A stretch of DNA of 64,000 nucleotides from Pseudomonas sp. p1(2021b) (GCF_020151015.1 NZ_CP083747.1:62001-126000); one strand, 5' to 3'. Counted from the stretch's first letter, positions 1-8,387 are shown. Notes: a model not told the origin generated them from the sequence alone. Made by a program: numbers and translations.

Positions 1-131
1 TCGCCCAGCGCCCGGCCACGGTCAGGGCCTACGCCAGGGGTGAGCCGTTCTCCAGCCGCCCGACGGTGACCGAGGCGGGCAAGAAGATCCTCTTCGGGCA
101 GACGGCGGGCAATGTACCGGCCGGGCAATGA
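1..131 (+). CDS. C-terminal end of an unidentified protein (partial)
   Basis: The frame that starts at base 3 stays open to a TGA at 129-131. Almost every codon ends in G or C, which is what a real gene of a high-GC pseudomonad looks like. The visible tail is about 42 residues and ends ...FGQTAGNVPAGQ. The rest of the gene lies outside the window, and I do not recognise the family from this tail. It converges on the bufferin operon, with a hairpin between them. Confidence 0.45.
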   Translation, partial: AQRPATVRAYARGEPFSSRPTVTEAGKKILFGQTAGNVPAGQ

Positions 132-194
132 GCCCCTGAGCCTGCCGTACCTGCCGTAATAGCCTTGATGCATTCAGCCGTGGGCCTCGGTTCC

Positions 195-224
195 TGCCCC
201 TCTCTCATAAACGGTAGAGGGGCA
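195..224. terminator. Hairpin between convergent genes
   Basis: TGCCCCTCT at 195-203 pairs perfectly with AGAGGGGCA at 216-224 across a 12-base loop. It lies between the plus-strand gene ending at 131 and the minus-strand doxX gene ending at 274, so it could end transcription from either side. No clear T-tract follows. Confidence 0.45.
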
Positions 225-273
225 CGGAGCGCCCACGACCTGAAGCGCACAGCATTGCCTGCGCCAGTCGCAT

Positions 274-738
274 TCAGCGAATGCGCAGCAGCCTGTCCAG
301 CGACCACGCCCCGGCGCCCCGGCCGATGATGACCAGCAGCAATCCGGCCCAGGACAGGTGCGTTGGCCAGGCATCGGGGTAGACGAATACCTGGATGACC
401 GCAGTCATGCCCAGCAGCGCCAGGGCAGACAGGCGCGAGAACAGGCCGACGATCAGCAGCAGCGGAAACACATGCTCGGCATAGGTCGCCAGGTGGGCGG
501 CCAGGTGCGGTGACAGCAGCGGCAGGGCGTATTCGCTACGAAACAGCTCATAGGTACCGGGGGTGATGGTCAACAGCCCCTCGACCTTGGTGCGCCCCGA
601 GAGAAAGAAGATCGCCGCAACGCTGATGCGCGCCACCAGGCTGAGCGTCGAGTCGCTGATCAAGCAGGTCGCAACCTGGTCCCAGCGTTGACGCACTGTG
701 GCGCGGCTGTTGTTGGACGACGGCTGGGTGATATCCAT
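274..738 (-). CDS. bufD: DoxX-family membrane protein of the bufferin operon (BufD-like)
   Basis: A 154-residue protein with about four hydrophobic helices: the DoxX fold, with the typical segments [17 protein letters not shown] and [22 protein letters not shown]. The start at 738 is chosen because AAGGA precedes it by 7 bases; the earlier ATG at 753 has no such site. In bufferin operons of proteobacteria a DoxX protein is the usual last gene; its biochemical role is unsettled, possibly redox or export at the membrane. Here it follows bufC by 11 bases and is the last gene of bufA-B-C-D. Confidence 0.8.
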   Translation of the reverse strand: MDITQPSSNNSRATVRQRWDQVATCLISDSTLSLVARISVAAIFFLSGRTKVEGLLTITPGTYELFRSEYALPLLSPHLAAHLATYAEHVFPLLLIVGLFSRLSALALLGMTAVIQVFVYPDAWPTHLSWAGLLLVIIGRGAGAWSLDRLLRIR

Positions 739-749
739 GGCTATTTCCT

Positions 750-1505
750 TCATGCAAGAACAAGGGGAGAGAACACGCGGGCACCCAGCAAGCGGCTGAG
801 CAGGTCGGTAAAGTCCAGGTCGCCTTGCCGCTGCAAGGCCAGGGCCGAGGCCCGCTCCAGATCGTGTCCGGCAGCGCAGGCGTCCAGAAACACGCAGCCA
901 GCGGGTTCGAGCGCGTGCCAGGTGACGCCATCGCAATGGCCCACCAGCAAAGCGCCTTCGCCCTGCCAGGGCAGGTTGTCAGGCAGGTCCACCCCTTCGC
1001 GGTTGCAGCGCCAGAGGCTGTAGATCGGTTGCTCGTCGAACCACCGCCAGCGTGCGCTGGCGCGCGGGCGCAGGTGACAGGTTGCCAGTGCCTCGGGCGA
1101 CACGCCGGCCAGGCTGGCAAGTTCCAGCGCGGGCTCCTGCACGGCACAGAAGGCCTCTATCCACAGGTAGTCGAGTTGGGCCACCGGGCCCAGGTAGGGC
1201 AGCTCCCGGGCCGGCTCGAAGGCCGCGAGAAACGCGGGAAAGTCCGCCCCGTAGAAGATCAGGCGGGCATCGCTTGGTGCGCAGGCGTTGGCATGAACGA
1301 CCGCCGCCGCGCGCAGCCAGTCACGGCCGACCAGGCGTTCGACGCTGGGGAAGTTGTCACACAGCGCCTCGACGCAGCCCTTGAGTACGGTATTGCGGTA
1401 CACCTGAAAGCCGGGTTGCGCGGTGAGGGCGGACAGTTCCGGGGCGGCACGTACCTGCAAGGCCTCGATGAAGGCGTCCTGGAAGTGTTCGAGACGTCTG
1501 ATCAT
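750..1505 (-). CDS. bufC: DUF2063 protein, BufC-like partner of the MNIO enzyme
   Basis: 251 residues. The N-terminal half has the DUF2063 pattern ([10 protein letters not shown] near the start, then [27 protein letters not shown] and LDYLWIEAF). In bufferin and related RiPP pathways this family partners the DUF692/MNIO enzyme and helps bring the precursor peptide to it. ATG and the stop of bufB overlap as ATGA (1502-1505), so the two are translationally coupled, which fits a two-protein modification complex acting in the cytoplasm before export of BufA. Confidence 0.85.
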   Translation of the reverse strand: MIRRLEHFQDAFIEALQVRAAPELSALTAQPGFQVYRNTVLKGCVEALCDNFPSVERLVGRDWLRAAAVVHANACAPSDARLIFYGADFPAFLAAFEPARELPYLGPVAQLDYLWIEAFCAVQEPALELASLAGVSPEALATCHLRPRASARWRWFDEQPIYSLWRCNREGVDLPDNLPWQGEGALLVGHCDGVTWHALEPAGCVFLDACAAGHDLERASALALQRQGDLDFTDLLSRLLGARVFSPLVLA

Positions 1506-2335
1506 TGCGTCGCTCCCAGTCGGTCGAGCATGGCCTGGGCGTGCGCGCGTTCGCCGAGCAATGCCGTGAACGCGGGTACGTTGTCATCGCGCTCGATCAG
1601 CGTCGGGCGCGGGCCGATGCGCTGGATCAAGCGCTGATACAGGGCCCAGACCGGGTCAGCGACCGGGGCGTCGTGGGAGTCGATGAGCAACGCACCGCCG
1701 GCGTCATGGCTGTGCCCCGCCAGATGAATCTCCGCGACGGCCTGGCCCGGGAAGCGATCGATGTAGGCGGCCGGATCAAAATCGATGTTGTGCGCGCTGA
1801 CGTGCACGTTGTTGATGTCGAGCAGCAGGGCGCAACCAGTGCGCTGCGTCAGCTCGGTGAGAAAGTCGATTTCATCCCAGTCGTGGCCGTCCAGGTGCAG
1901 GTAATGGCTGGGATTTTCGATGGCAATGCTGCGCCCCAGGGCATCCTGGGTACGCTGTATGTTGTCTGCGATGCGTACCAGGGCCTCGTGGCTGCGCGGG
2001 AATGGCAACAGGTCCGGGTAATAGTGATTGCGCCAGGTGGACCAGGCGAGGTGTTCGGATACCAGCGCCGGTCGCACGTGGTCTGCCAGCCTGCGCAGGC
2101 GCTGGAGGTGCGTCGGGTCGGGGGCGGCGTCCGCCGCCAGGGACAGGGAGACCCCGTGCAGCGACAGCGGATGCCGTTCGCCCACCGCTTCCAGGTGGGC
2201 CAGGCGAGCACCGCCAACCATGTAGTTCTCTGGGTGGACCTCAAACCACAGCCCGGCTGCGCTGCAGTCCCGGGCGGCGTCGTAGTGCTCGGCCTTCAAA
2301 CCAAGGCCGGCACCCAGTGGCATAGGAGCGTGCAT
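1502..2335 (-). CDS. bufB: MNIO (DUF692) iron enzyme that modifies bufferin
   Basis: 277 residues, the normal length for the DUF692 TIM-barrel family of multinuclear non-heme iron oxidases. Family landmarks are visible in order: HPENY, LHGVSLSL, SEHLAW, IENPSHYL, LLDINNVHVSAHN, IHLAGH, IDSHDAPV and LIERDDNVP, which carry the His/Asp/Glu metal ligands. Known family members convert cysteines of precursor peptides to modified thio-heterocycles, which lets bufferins bind copper. The gene starts 18 bases after bufA1 ends and overlaps bufC. A second bufA at 6690-6962 has no adjacent bufB, so this enzyme would have to serve both. Confidence 0.92.
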   Translation of the reverse strand: MHAPMPLGAGLGLKAEHYDAARDCSAAGLWFEVHPENYMVGGARLAHLEAVGERHPLSLHGVSLSLAADAAPDPTHLQRLRRLADHVRPALVSEHLAWSTWRNHYYPDLLPFPRSHEALVRIADNIQRTQDALGRSIAIENPSHYLHLDGHDWDEIDFLTELTQRTGCALLLDINNVHVSAHNIDFDPAAYIDRFPGQAVAEIHLAGHSHDAGGALLIDSHDAPVADPVWALYQRLIQRIGPRPTLIERDDNVPAFTALLGERAHAQAMLDRLGATQ

Positions 2336-2353
2336 GATCGGCGGCGCCTGCGC

Positions 2354-2626
2354 TCAGGACTTGATCGGCGTGAGCGAGCCCATGCCCTTGGGGGTCTTGA
2401 TCGAGGTGCAGGTGCCTGCCGGGACGTTCTTCCAGGCATTGCCCTGGTAGTCGACCTTGGAGGTGCCGGCGCAGCTGGTGCCGGCACCGGCGGCGCAGTC
2501 GTTCTTGCCGGCCAGGGAGACGCCGTAGCATTTTTCCACGCTTGGCGTGGCCTGGTTGTCGGCCATGGCGGTGGATGCAATGGAGGCGAGGGCGAGTGCG
2601 GCGGTAGCGAGGGCGAAGCTTTTCAT
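2354..2626 (-). CDS. bufA: Bufferin precursor peptide BufA, copy 1 (DUF2282)
   Basis: 90 residues. A Sec signal peptide (MKSFALA...STAMA, cleavage expected after residue 22) is followed by a short core with four cysteines at positions 33, 44, 52 and 73 in the bufferin-1 pattern ([27 protein letters not shown]). Established role of the family: a ribosomally made peptide, cysteine-modified by BufB/BufC, exported to the periplasm and binding excess copper. GGAG lies 8 bases before the ATG at 2626; the upstream in-frame ATG lacks one. First gene of bufA-B-C-D. Its product differs from copy 2 only at residue 4 (Phe versus Ile), inside the signal peptide. Confidence 0.93.
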   Translation of the reverse strand: MKSFALATAALALASIASTAMADNQATPSVEKCYGVSLAGKNDCAAGAGTSCAGTSKVDYQGNAWKNVPAGTCTSIKTPKGMGSLTPIKS

Positions 2627-2685
2627 GGTGTATCTCCGTGAGAGGCTCAATGGCCGCCAGCGCAACGTGACGGTCCGACCAGTAA

Positions 2686-2711
2686 TTCGCTCTGGCGGCG
2701 CACTTGGTTAC
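2686..2711 (-). promoter_or_regulatory. SigF/ECF16-type promoter of bufA copy 1
   Basis: On the minus strand GTAACC (2711-2706), 16 bases, then CGAA (2689-2686), an exact match to the SigF-dependent pattern GTAACC-N16-CGAA described in Caulobacter. It leaves a leader of about 50 bases before the bufA ATG. The same element with the same spacing lies before bufA copy 2, and the leader motif TGACGGTCCGAC is also shared. Confidence 0.8.
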
Positions 2712-2821
2712 AGCACATCGAATATTTCCTTCGACGTGCTCACGCTCGCCGCCTTGACGCCTGCCCATGCCCCGGGGGCGCAACCACCTGGTGCTACAGC
2801 GCGGGAAAATTCACCCAGGCT

Positions 2822-2847
2822 GTAACCGTTACCCCCTTGGCAGCGAA
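2822..2847 (+). promoter_or_regulatory. SigF/ECF16-type promoter before nrsF copy 1
   Basis: GTAACC (2822-2827), 16 bases, CGAA (2844-2847). CGAACTAC at its downstream edge is also found at the matching place before the sigma gene near 7184. It points at nrsF copy 1 about 120 bases downstream, across a stretch where a sigma gene would be expected but is absent. Confidence 0.7.
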
Positions 2848-2968
2848 CTACCTCCACAGGGCCTGGCCGGTGCCAACGGCACCGCGCTCGGCCGCACATG
2901 GCTTCGATGGCCGGGCGCCCGCTGGTGCCAAGGCCCGCTTGGCATCGGGTAGCAGAGGTAGTTGGACG

Positions 2969-3610
2969 ATGAGGACTGACGAGCTGATTACCCTGCTGGC
3001 GACCGGTGTGCCGGCGGTCGACAAGCACCTGTTCGGCAAGCGCTTTGCCCTGGCGCTGGTGGTCAGTGTCCTGGGGGCCGCGTTGCTGATGACCCTGCTG
3101 TTCGGGGTACGTCCCGATCTGGCGCAGGTGGCTCGCTTGCCGCTTTTCTACGCCAAGCTGGCGTTGCCGGTCGCGTTGCTGCCGGGGGCGCTGTACCTGA
3201 CGCGGCGCACCGCGTGTCCGGGCGGGCGGGTCGGCGGCGCCTGGGTCATGCTGTGCATACCGTTGCTGGTGCTGTGGTTGGCCAGTGCCTATACCCTGCT
3301 GGAGGCACCGCTGGCCGCCCGCTTGCCATTGACCCTGGGTAGAACCTGGAAGGGTTGCCCGTTCAAGATCCTGCTGCTCTCGCTCCCCGGTATCGTTGCC
3401 TTTTCCTGGGCGCTGCGCGGCCTGGCGCCCACCCGGCTGCCCCTGGCCGGGGCGGGTGCCGGTGCATTGGCCGGTACGCTGGCCACCCTGGTCTATTGCC
3501 TGCACTGCCCGGAAATGACCGTGCCGTTCTGGGGCGTCTGGTATGTGCTGGGCATGGCCCTGCCCACCGCATTGGGGGCGTTGCTGGGGCGTTGTGTGTT
3601 GCGCTGGTAG
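2969..3610 (+). CDS. nrsF: NrsF-type anti-sigma factor (DUF1109), copy 1, without its own sigma gene
   Basis: 213 residues with six predicted membrane helices, the DUF1109/NrsF layout. The conserved cysteine motifs are present: WKGCPF in the second half and YCLHCPEM near the C-terminus, followed by VPFWGVWY. In Caulobacter NrsF is an inner-membrane anti-sigma factor that holds SigF until heavy metals are sensed through its cysteines. ATG at 2969 gives the family-typical MRTDELI N-terminus. By eye roughly 60% identical to copy 2 (7746-8387). No sigma gene precedes it; it may hold the sigma factor encoded at 7178 or have another partner. Confidence 0.85.
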   Translation: MRTDELITLLATGVPAVDKHLFGKRFALALVVSVLGAALLMTLLFGVRPDLAQVARLPLFYAKLALPVALLPGALYLTRRTACPGGRVGGAWVMLCIPLLVLWLASAYTLLEAPLAARLPLTLGRTWKGCPFKILLLSLPGIVAFSWALRGLAPTRLPLAGAGAGALAGTLATLVYCLHCPEMTVPFWGVWYVLGMALPTALGALLGRCVLRW

Positions 3611-3621
3611 GGGCTGTCGGC

Positions 3622-4511
3622 TCAGGCCGGGCCACGGGCCGGGCTGAATTGCCGGGCCAGGCGGGCGAGCAGGTCGGTATCGGGTTGGGGCGCAAGGTCG
3701 TCCGGGCTGCCGGTTTGCCCGGTTGCACGCAGTGCCAGGGCAGCGTCCGGGGTGGGGCGAACCAACTCGTAGCCGCTGGCGCACGAAGGGCAGAAGACAT
3801 GATCGCCCTCGACGTGAGCCTGCTGTAGGACCACGGTAGGGCCGCACATCGCGCAGCGACGCAGGGGAATGCCCGCGTCGGTATGCCCCATTACGGCGTC
3901 GAGCAGGCCCTCGTGCCCCAGTTCGATGAACAGGCGGCCATAGTGCGTATTGAACTGCGTGCCGAGGTTCTGACCGATGATGCCCAGCGCCCTGTCCAGC
4001 GGCATGCCCGGGCGGTAGGCGCGGGAGCTGGTCATGGCGTCGAAGGCGTCACAGATACCGGTAATGGCGGCCATCGTGGAAATATCCGCTGCGCCGAGCC
4101 CGTGGGGATAACCGCTGCCGTCTGGGGTTTCGTGGTGCGAGGCCACGGCATCCATCACCAGCGCGGCTATCGGATGGGTTTCGAGCATGCGCCGGCCGAT
4201 TTCCGGGTGCGTGCGGATCACCGCGTATTCGTCATCGTTCAGCGGGCCGGGCTTTCTCAATATGGCATCCGGGATGCCGACCTTGCCCAGGTCGTGAACG
4301 AAACCACCCAGGGCAAGGCGCGCCACCTCCGCTGGTGCGAAGCCGCTTTTTTCGGCTTCAGCGCACAGTATTGGGCAACGCGCCAGAGATGGCCGCCGGT
4401 GTAGGGATCGCGGGCTTCCACGACCCAGGCCAGCGTCAGCAGGCTGGACAGCAAGGCTTCGTCGATGACAGGGCGCGCGGGGCGCTTGCCCAGCAAGTGG
4501 AGAATGTTCAT
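3622..4511 (-). pseudogene. HD-GYP domain phosphodiesterase, reading frame interrupted
   Basis: Two minus-strand frames together make one HD-GYP protein. The first part (from ATG 4511) reads VEARDPYTGGHLWRVAQYC; the second, in the -1 frame, continues APAEVARLALGGFVHDLGKVGIPD, then SHHETPDGSGYPHGL and FDAMTSSRAY, which are the HD and GYP signatures of cyclic-di-GMP phosphodiesterases. A zinc-ribbon-like tail follows (CAMCG...CPSC). The switch must occur at or near the T6 run at 4347-4352 (A6 on the coding strand); one extra A would restore a single frame. It may be a mutated gene, a sequencing slip or transcriptional slippage. It lies 40 bases downstream of the chemoreceptor gene and is likely co-transcribed with it. 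Confidence 0.75.
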
Positions 4512-4551
4512 AGGCGTTCCTTGGTCGGGCCGTATGGTTTCAGTCGAATGC

Positions 4552-6483
4552 CTAGAACGTGAAGTGCCGTATCAGCTCGTTCAGTTCTGCGCCCAGGCTG
4601 GAGAGCTCCTGGCTGGCCGAGGCGATGCGAGCACCCGCCTTGGTCGAGTTTTCGGTGATGCTGCGCACGGTGGTGATGTTTTCGTTGATATGCTCGGAAA
4701 GCTGTGTCTGCCGGTCTGCGGCGACGACGATCTGTTGGTTGGCCGCCTGGATCGACGCCACCGACTCACGGATTTCCTCGAGTACATGCCCGGCGCTGTG
4801 CGCAAGCTGCACGCTGGTGTGGCTCATGCTTTCGCTGCGCTCCATCAGCGTGGTGGCTTCCTGGGTGCCGGTGTGCAGGGCATGGACCAGCGCTTCGATT
4901 TCCCGCGTGGAACTCTGGGTGCGCTGCGCCAGCGCCCGCACTTCATCGGCGACCACGGCGAACCCGCGCCCCGATTCACCGGCGCGGGCGGCTTCGATTG
5001 CGGCATTGAGCGCCAGCAGGTTGGTCTTGTCGGCGACGTCACGAATCACGTTGAGTACACCACTGATGCGCTCGCCATCATGGCGCAGGCGGGCCATGGC
5101 CTGGTTGCACACCTGCACATTGCTGGCCAGGGCTTCGAATTGCTCGACCGCTTCTCTGATGACCCGGTCGCCCTCGACGCTGCGGGCTTCGGTGGTGATC
5201 GCCAACTGTGAGGCCTGGCGCGCGTCCTCGGCCACATGCCGGGCGCTGGCGACCATTTCGCCCATGGCCGTCGCCACCTGTTCGGTCTGGTGGCGCTGGT
5301 CGCTGAGCCCGGCACTGCTGCGGGTCGCCACGCCCGACAGGTCGGTCGCCGATACCGTCAGGCGTTCGGTGCTCGCACCGATATGGCCTATGATCTGCCT
5401 GAGATGACGCGCCATTTCCCGCATGGCATCCATCAACTGACCCAGTTCATCGTGCAGGCGATGGTCCAGGTTGCCGGTGAGGTCCCCGGCGGCGATGTGC
5501 CGTGCCAGGGCCAGGGCCCGATGCAGTTGCGGCACGATCTGCCGGGTGATCAGCCAGGCGGCGCCGAGGCCCAGCAGCAATGCCAGTGCCTGGGCCACCA
5601 GCAGTTCGCCATGGGCGGAGCGCACATCGGTATCGCGCCCCTGCACCTGTTGCTGGTAGGCGATCGTGGCGAGTCGTTGCAGCTCCTCGGAGTGTGCGAG
5701 CAGGGTCTGCTTCACCGATTCGCTCTGGCTCACGCTGCTTTGCAACTCCTTTACCCGGTCCTGGTAGGCCAGCACGGCCCGCAACCCTTCCACCAGTTGC
5801 GCCTGCAGGGTGTCGTTGGGTAGCCGCTCCCACAGTTCATTGCCGCGATTGCGTATGCTGTCGGCGGTCTGGGCCACCCGCTGTTCGCCTTCGGCTGTGG
5901 GGCGGGCGATGTAGCTCTGGACCTGCTCGCGCAGCCGGGAAATGATGGTTTCGAGCTCAACGATCATGCGCGCCCGCTCGATGCTCTGCGGGTCGCCGCC
6001 CGGCAGCAGGTCAAACAGTGCCTGGCGGACATTGCCGAAGTGCTGCTCGATGGCCTCGATGGCGGGGAGCATGGCCTTTTCTGCGCTTGTCGCCTGGTGG
6101 CGTGCCGTTACCAGCTTGTCGAATGCTTGTTCGTAGTCTCCCGCCACGGCGCTGATGTGATCCAGGGTTTCGCGGGCCTCGGGGCCCAGGCTGGCGCGGA
6201 TTTCATTCACCCGCGCACCCAGCTTCTCGACCTCGCGGGTGTAGGCCTGGGCAGCACTGCTCTGGCCATTGCGGTCGAATTCGTTTTCCTTGAGGCGAAC
6301 CGCCGCGATCAGGGTGGCGAGAGAGGCACTCTCGACCAGCGCTTCGCTGCGGTCGGTCAATTGATTGATGCTGCGCAGGGCGATCCCGGACAGCGTGATC
6401 GATAGCAGTAGCACCGCGCCAAAGCCCAGGGTCAATTTGCCATGGACTGACTTACCGAAGAACCGACCCACTACGGCGAACAT
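4552..6483 (-). CDS. Methyl-accepting chemotaxis protein with a helical periplasmic sensor domain
   Basis: 643 residues. A membrane helix near residues 15-37, a long helical periplasmic region of about 250 residues suggesting an HBM (helical bimodular) sensor as in McpS, a second helix ([19 protein letters not shown]), a HAMP domain ([16 protein letters not shown]), and a signalling domain with the CheA/CheW-contacting hairpin ([34 protein letters not shown]). Known HBM receptors bind small organic acids; the ligand cannot be read here. It is placed between the two bufferin/NrsF units and upstream of the HD-GYP gene on the same strand. Confidence 0.9.
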   Translation of the reverse strand: MFAVVGRFFGKSVHGKLTLGFGAVLLLSITLSGIALRSINQLTDRSEALVESASLATLIAAVRLKENEFDRNGQSSAAQAYTREVEKLGARVNEIRASLGPEARETLDHISAVAGDYEQAFDKLVTARHQATSAEKAMLPAIEAIEQHFGNVRQALFDLLPGGDPQSIERARMIVELETIISRLREQVQSYIARPTAEGEQRVAQTADSIRNRGNELWERLPNDTLQAQLVEGLRAVLAYQDRVKELQSSVSQSESVKQTLLAHSEELQRLATIAYQQQVQGRDTDVRSAHGELLVAQALALLLGLGAAWLITRQIVPQLHRALALARHIAAGDLTGNLDHRLHDELGQLMDAMREMARHLRQIIGHIGASTERLTVSATDLSGVATRSSAGLSDQRHQTEQVATAMGEMVASARHVAEDARQASQLAITTEARSVEGDRVIREAVEQFEALASNVQVCNQAMARLRHDGERISGVLNVIRDVADKTNLLALNAAIEAARAGESGRGFAVVADEVRALAQRTQSSTREIEALVHALHTGTQEATTLMERSESMSHTSVQLAHSAGHVLEEIRESVASIQAANQQIVVAADRQTQLSEHINENITTVRSITENSTKAGARIASASQELSSLGAELNELIRHFTF

Positions 6484-6689
6484 GCTGAACGCTCCCTGAT
6501 CGTTGAAACGGCCTGGCGCGTTGCCTGTCGTATCGGCAAGGCGTCAGGGAATACACAACGTTGGTGCTTGCATCCCGCCGGGCTGCGGCCTGCATGGGCG
6601 CAGCGTGGTGACGGGCAGGCGGTGCTAAAGCGGTGCGCCGGCCACGCCACGCATCGGTGCCGTGCGGGCGTGGTCGGCAACCCCGTGGG

Positions 6690-6962
6690 TCAGGACTTGA
6701 TCGGCGTGAGCGAACCCATGCCCTTGGGGGTCTTGATCGAGGTGCAGGTGCCTGCCGGGACGTTCTTCCAGGCATTGCCCTGGTAGTCGACCTTGGAGGT
6801 GCCGGCGCAACTGGTGCCGGCACCGGCGGCGCAGTCGTTCTTGCCGGCCAGGGACACGCCGTAGCATTTTTCCACGCTTGGCGTGGCCTGGTTGTCGGCC
6901 ATGGCGGTGGATGCAATGGAGGCGAGGGCGAGTGCGGCGGTAGCGAGGGCGATGCTTTTCAT
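6690..6962 (-). CDS. bufA: Bufferin precursor peptide BufA, copy 2
   Basis: 90 residues with signal peptide and the same four cysteines (33, 44, 52, 73) as copy 1; the mature peptides are identical and the DNA differs at only a handful of bases. GGAGATATGCC just before the ATG at 6962 supplies the ribosome site. No bufB, bufC or bufD follows: the next gene on this strand is the chemoreceptor. It is read divergently from the sigma factor gene and has its own SigF-type promoter, so it would add extra copper-binding peptide using the modification enzymes from the first unit. Confidence 0.92.
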   Translation of the reverse strand: MKSIALATAALALASIASTAMADNQATPSVEKCYGVSLAGKNDCAAGAGTSCAGTSKVDYQGNAWKNVPAGTCTSIKTPKGMGSLTPIKS

Positions 6963-7021
6963 GGCATATCTCCGTAATGGACTGGATGGCCGTCAGCTCG
7001 GTGTGACGGTCCGACAGGTAA

Positions 7022-7047
7022 TTCGTCGTAGCAGTCGATACGGTTAC
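7022..7047 (-). promoter_or_regulatory. SigF/ECF16-type promoter of bufA copy 2
   Basis: On the minus strand GTAACC (7047-7042), 16 bases, CGAA (7025-7022). Same spacing and same following leader motif as at copy 1. Confidence 0.8.
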
Positions 7048-7161
7048 AGCGCGGCAGAAAAATGTTGAGATTTCTTTCGGTGCACCTGCGCCGATTGAAA
7101 CCTTTGGCGTTGCGGCCGATATGATGCAGTCTGGGCTCAATGAAAAATATCCACCTGCGGT

Positions 7162-7187
7162 GTAACTAAGGCGGCCAATGGAGCGAA
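7162..7187 (+). promoter_or_regulatory. Possible autoregulatory SigF-type promoter overlapping the start of the sigma gene
   Basis: GTAACT (7162-7167), 16 bases, CGAA (7184-7187); one base off the consensus. It overlaps the first candidate ATG (7178). If used, transcription would begin near 7193 and the protein would start at the ATG at 7205. Confidence 0.5.
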
Positions 7188-7759
7188 CTACAAGCTATGA
7201 GGTCATGGCCACGCGCGAAGAGCGCCTGCAGTCATTGCTTCTGGGTGGGTTGGCAGGCGACGAGGCCGCATACCGCGAATTCCTCACCGCGCTCAGTTCG
7301 CACCTGCGCGGTTTCCTTCGCCGACGCCTGGCGCAGCGCCCGGGAGAGGTCGAGGACCTGTTGCAAGAGGTACTGCTGGCCGTGCACAACGCAAGGCACA
7401 CCTATCGCGCCGAACAGCCGCTGACCGTGTGGGTGCAGGCGATCGCCCGCTACAAGCTGGCCGATCACTTCCGTGCGTTCGCCCGCCGCGATGCGCTGTC
7501 CGATTCGCTGGACGAAGACATGTTCGAGGTGGAGGATAGCCGCCCGGCGGAGGCCCGGCGTGATCTGGGCAAGCTGTTACAGCACCTGCCCGAGCGTCAG
7601 CGTCTGCCCATCATTCATGTGAAACTGGAAGGCCGTTCGGTAGAGGAAACGGCTCAACTGACCGGTCTTTCCAGTTCTGCGGTCAAGGTAGGTATCCATC
7701 GCGGCCTGAAAGCGCTGGCGATGGTGATCAGAGGTAAACAGAGCCATGAAAACGGATGA
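7178..7759 (+). CDS. sigF: ECF RNA polymerase sigma factor (SigF/ECF16-like)
   Basis: 193 residues, normal ECF length. Region 2 contains EDLLQEVLLAVHNARHTY and AIARYKLADHFR; region 4 the helix-turn-helix LPERQRLPIIHVKLEG...ETAQLTGLSSSAVKVGIHRG. Its gene overlaps nrsF copy 2 by 14 bases, the usual sigma/anti-sigma arrangement of ECF16. Two starts are possible: ATG 7178 (AAGG six bases upstream) or ATG 7205, which would follow from the promoter at 7162-7187. Predicted target set: both bufA promoters, its own and nrsF copy 1. Heavy-metal or thiol stress sensed by NrsF is the expected trigger, from knowledge of Caulobacter SigF. Confidence 0.88.
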   Translation: MERTTSYEVMATREERLQSLLLGGLAGDEAAYREFLTALSSHLRGFLRRRLAQRPGEVEDLLQEVLLAVHNARHTYRAEQPLTVWVQAIARYKLADHFRAFARRDALSDSLDEDMFEVEDSRPAEARRDLGKLLQHLPERQRLPIIHVKLEGRSVEETAQLTGLSSSAVKVGIHRGLKALAMVIRGKQSHENG

Positions 7760-8387
7760 CCTGATTTCCATGCTTGCTGCGGGTGAGCCTGCAATGGACA
7801 GGCTGGCCATGGCCAAGCGTTTCGCCCTGGCACTGCTCGTCGGCGGTGTCGCGGCAGTTGTGCTGATGGCGTTGTATTTCGGGGTGCGGCCAGACCTGGC
7901 CGAAGTGGCGCGCACACCGGTGTTCTGGGCCAAGCTCGCCTTGCCCGGGAGTCTCGCCCTGGGCTCGTTGTGGCTTTCCACGCGCCTGGCTCGGCCGGGT
8001 GTCGAAGGCGGTGCGGCCTGGGCGTCGCTGTGTCTGCCCATCATCGTTGTGTGGCTGGCCGCGATAGCGGCCCTGTGGCAAGCACCGACCGAGGCACGCA
8101 TGCCCATGCTGCTGGGCATAAGCTGGAAAGAATGCCCATTCAACATCGCGATGCTTTCCGTGCCGGGTTTTATCTCGGTGTTCTGGGCCTTGCGTGGCCT
8201 GGCCCCGACCCGTCTGCGCCTGGCAGGCGCAGGCGGCGGCCTGCTTGCCGGCTCCACCGCAACCCTGGCCTACTGCCTGCACTGCCCGGAAATGGAGGTA
8301 CCGTTCTGGGGCGTCTGGTACCTGTCCGGCATGCTGCTGCCCGCCCTGTTCGGCGCTATCGTCGGCCCCTACCTGCTGCGCTGGTAA
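7746..8387 (+). CDS. nrsF: NrsF-type anti-sigma factor (DUF1109), copy 2
   Basis: 213 residues, six predicted membrane helices, with the two conserved cysteine sites WKECPF and YCLHCPEM. The start at 7746 lies inside the 3' end of the sigma gene; AGAGG upstream is a good ribosome site. Expected to bind the sigma factor made just upstream and release it when metal reaches its cysteines. Compared with copy 1, the C-terminal third (PFWGVWY) is best conserved, the first membrane helices least. Confidence 0.9.
   Translation: MKTDDLISMLAAGEPAMDRLAMAKRFALALLVGGVAAVVLMALYFGVRPDLAEVARTPVFWAKLALPGSLALGSLWLSTRLARPGVEGGAAWASLCLPIIVVWLAAIAALWQAPTEARMPMLLGISWKECPFNIAMLSVPGFISVFWALRGLAPTRLRLAGAGGGLLAGSTATLAYCLHCPEMEVPFWGVWYLSGMLLPALFGAIVGPYLLRW

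Noticed and set aside
1505..2641. Plus-strand open frame of 378 codons opposite bufB
   Set aside because: Antisense to a clear MNIO gene with strong family motifs; a product of high GC3 on the coding strand.
2708..3847. Minus-strand open frame of 379 codons opposite nrsF copy 1
   Set aside because: Gln/Arg/Pro-rich low-complexity product with no domain; the opposite strand encodes a conserved membrane protein.
6452..7140. Long arginine/alanine/proline-rich frames overlapping bufA copy 2 and the chemoreceptor start
   Set aside because: Composition is that of GC-rich shadow frames, they recur at the matching place in bufA copy 1, and they lack ribosome sites.
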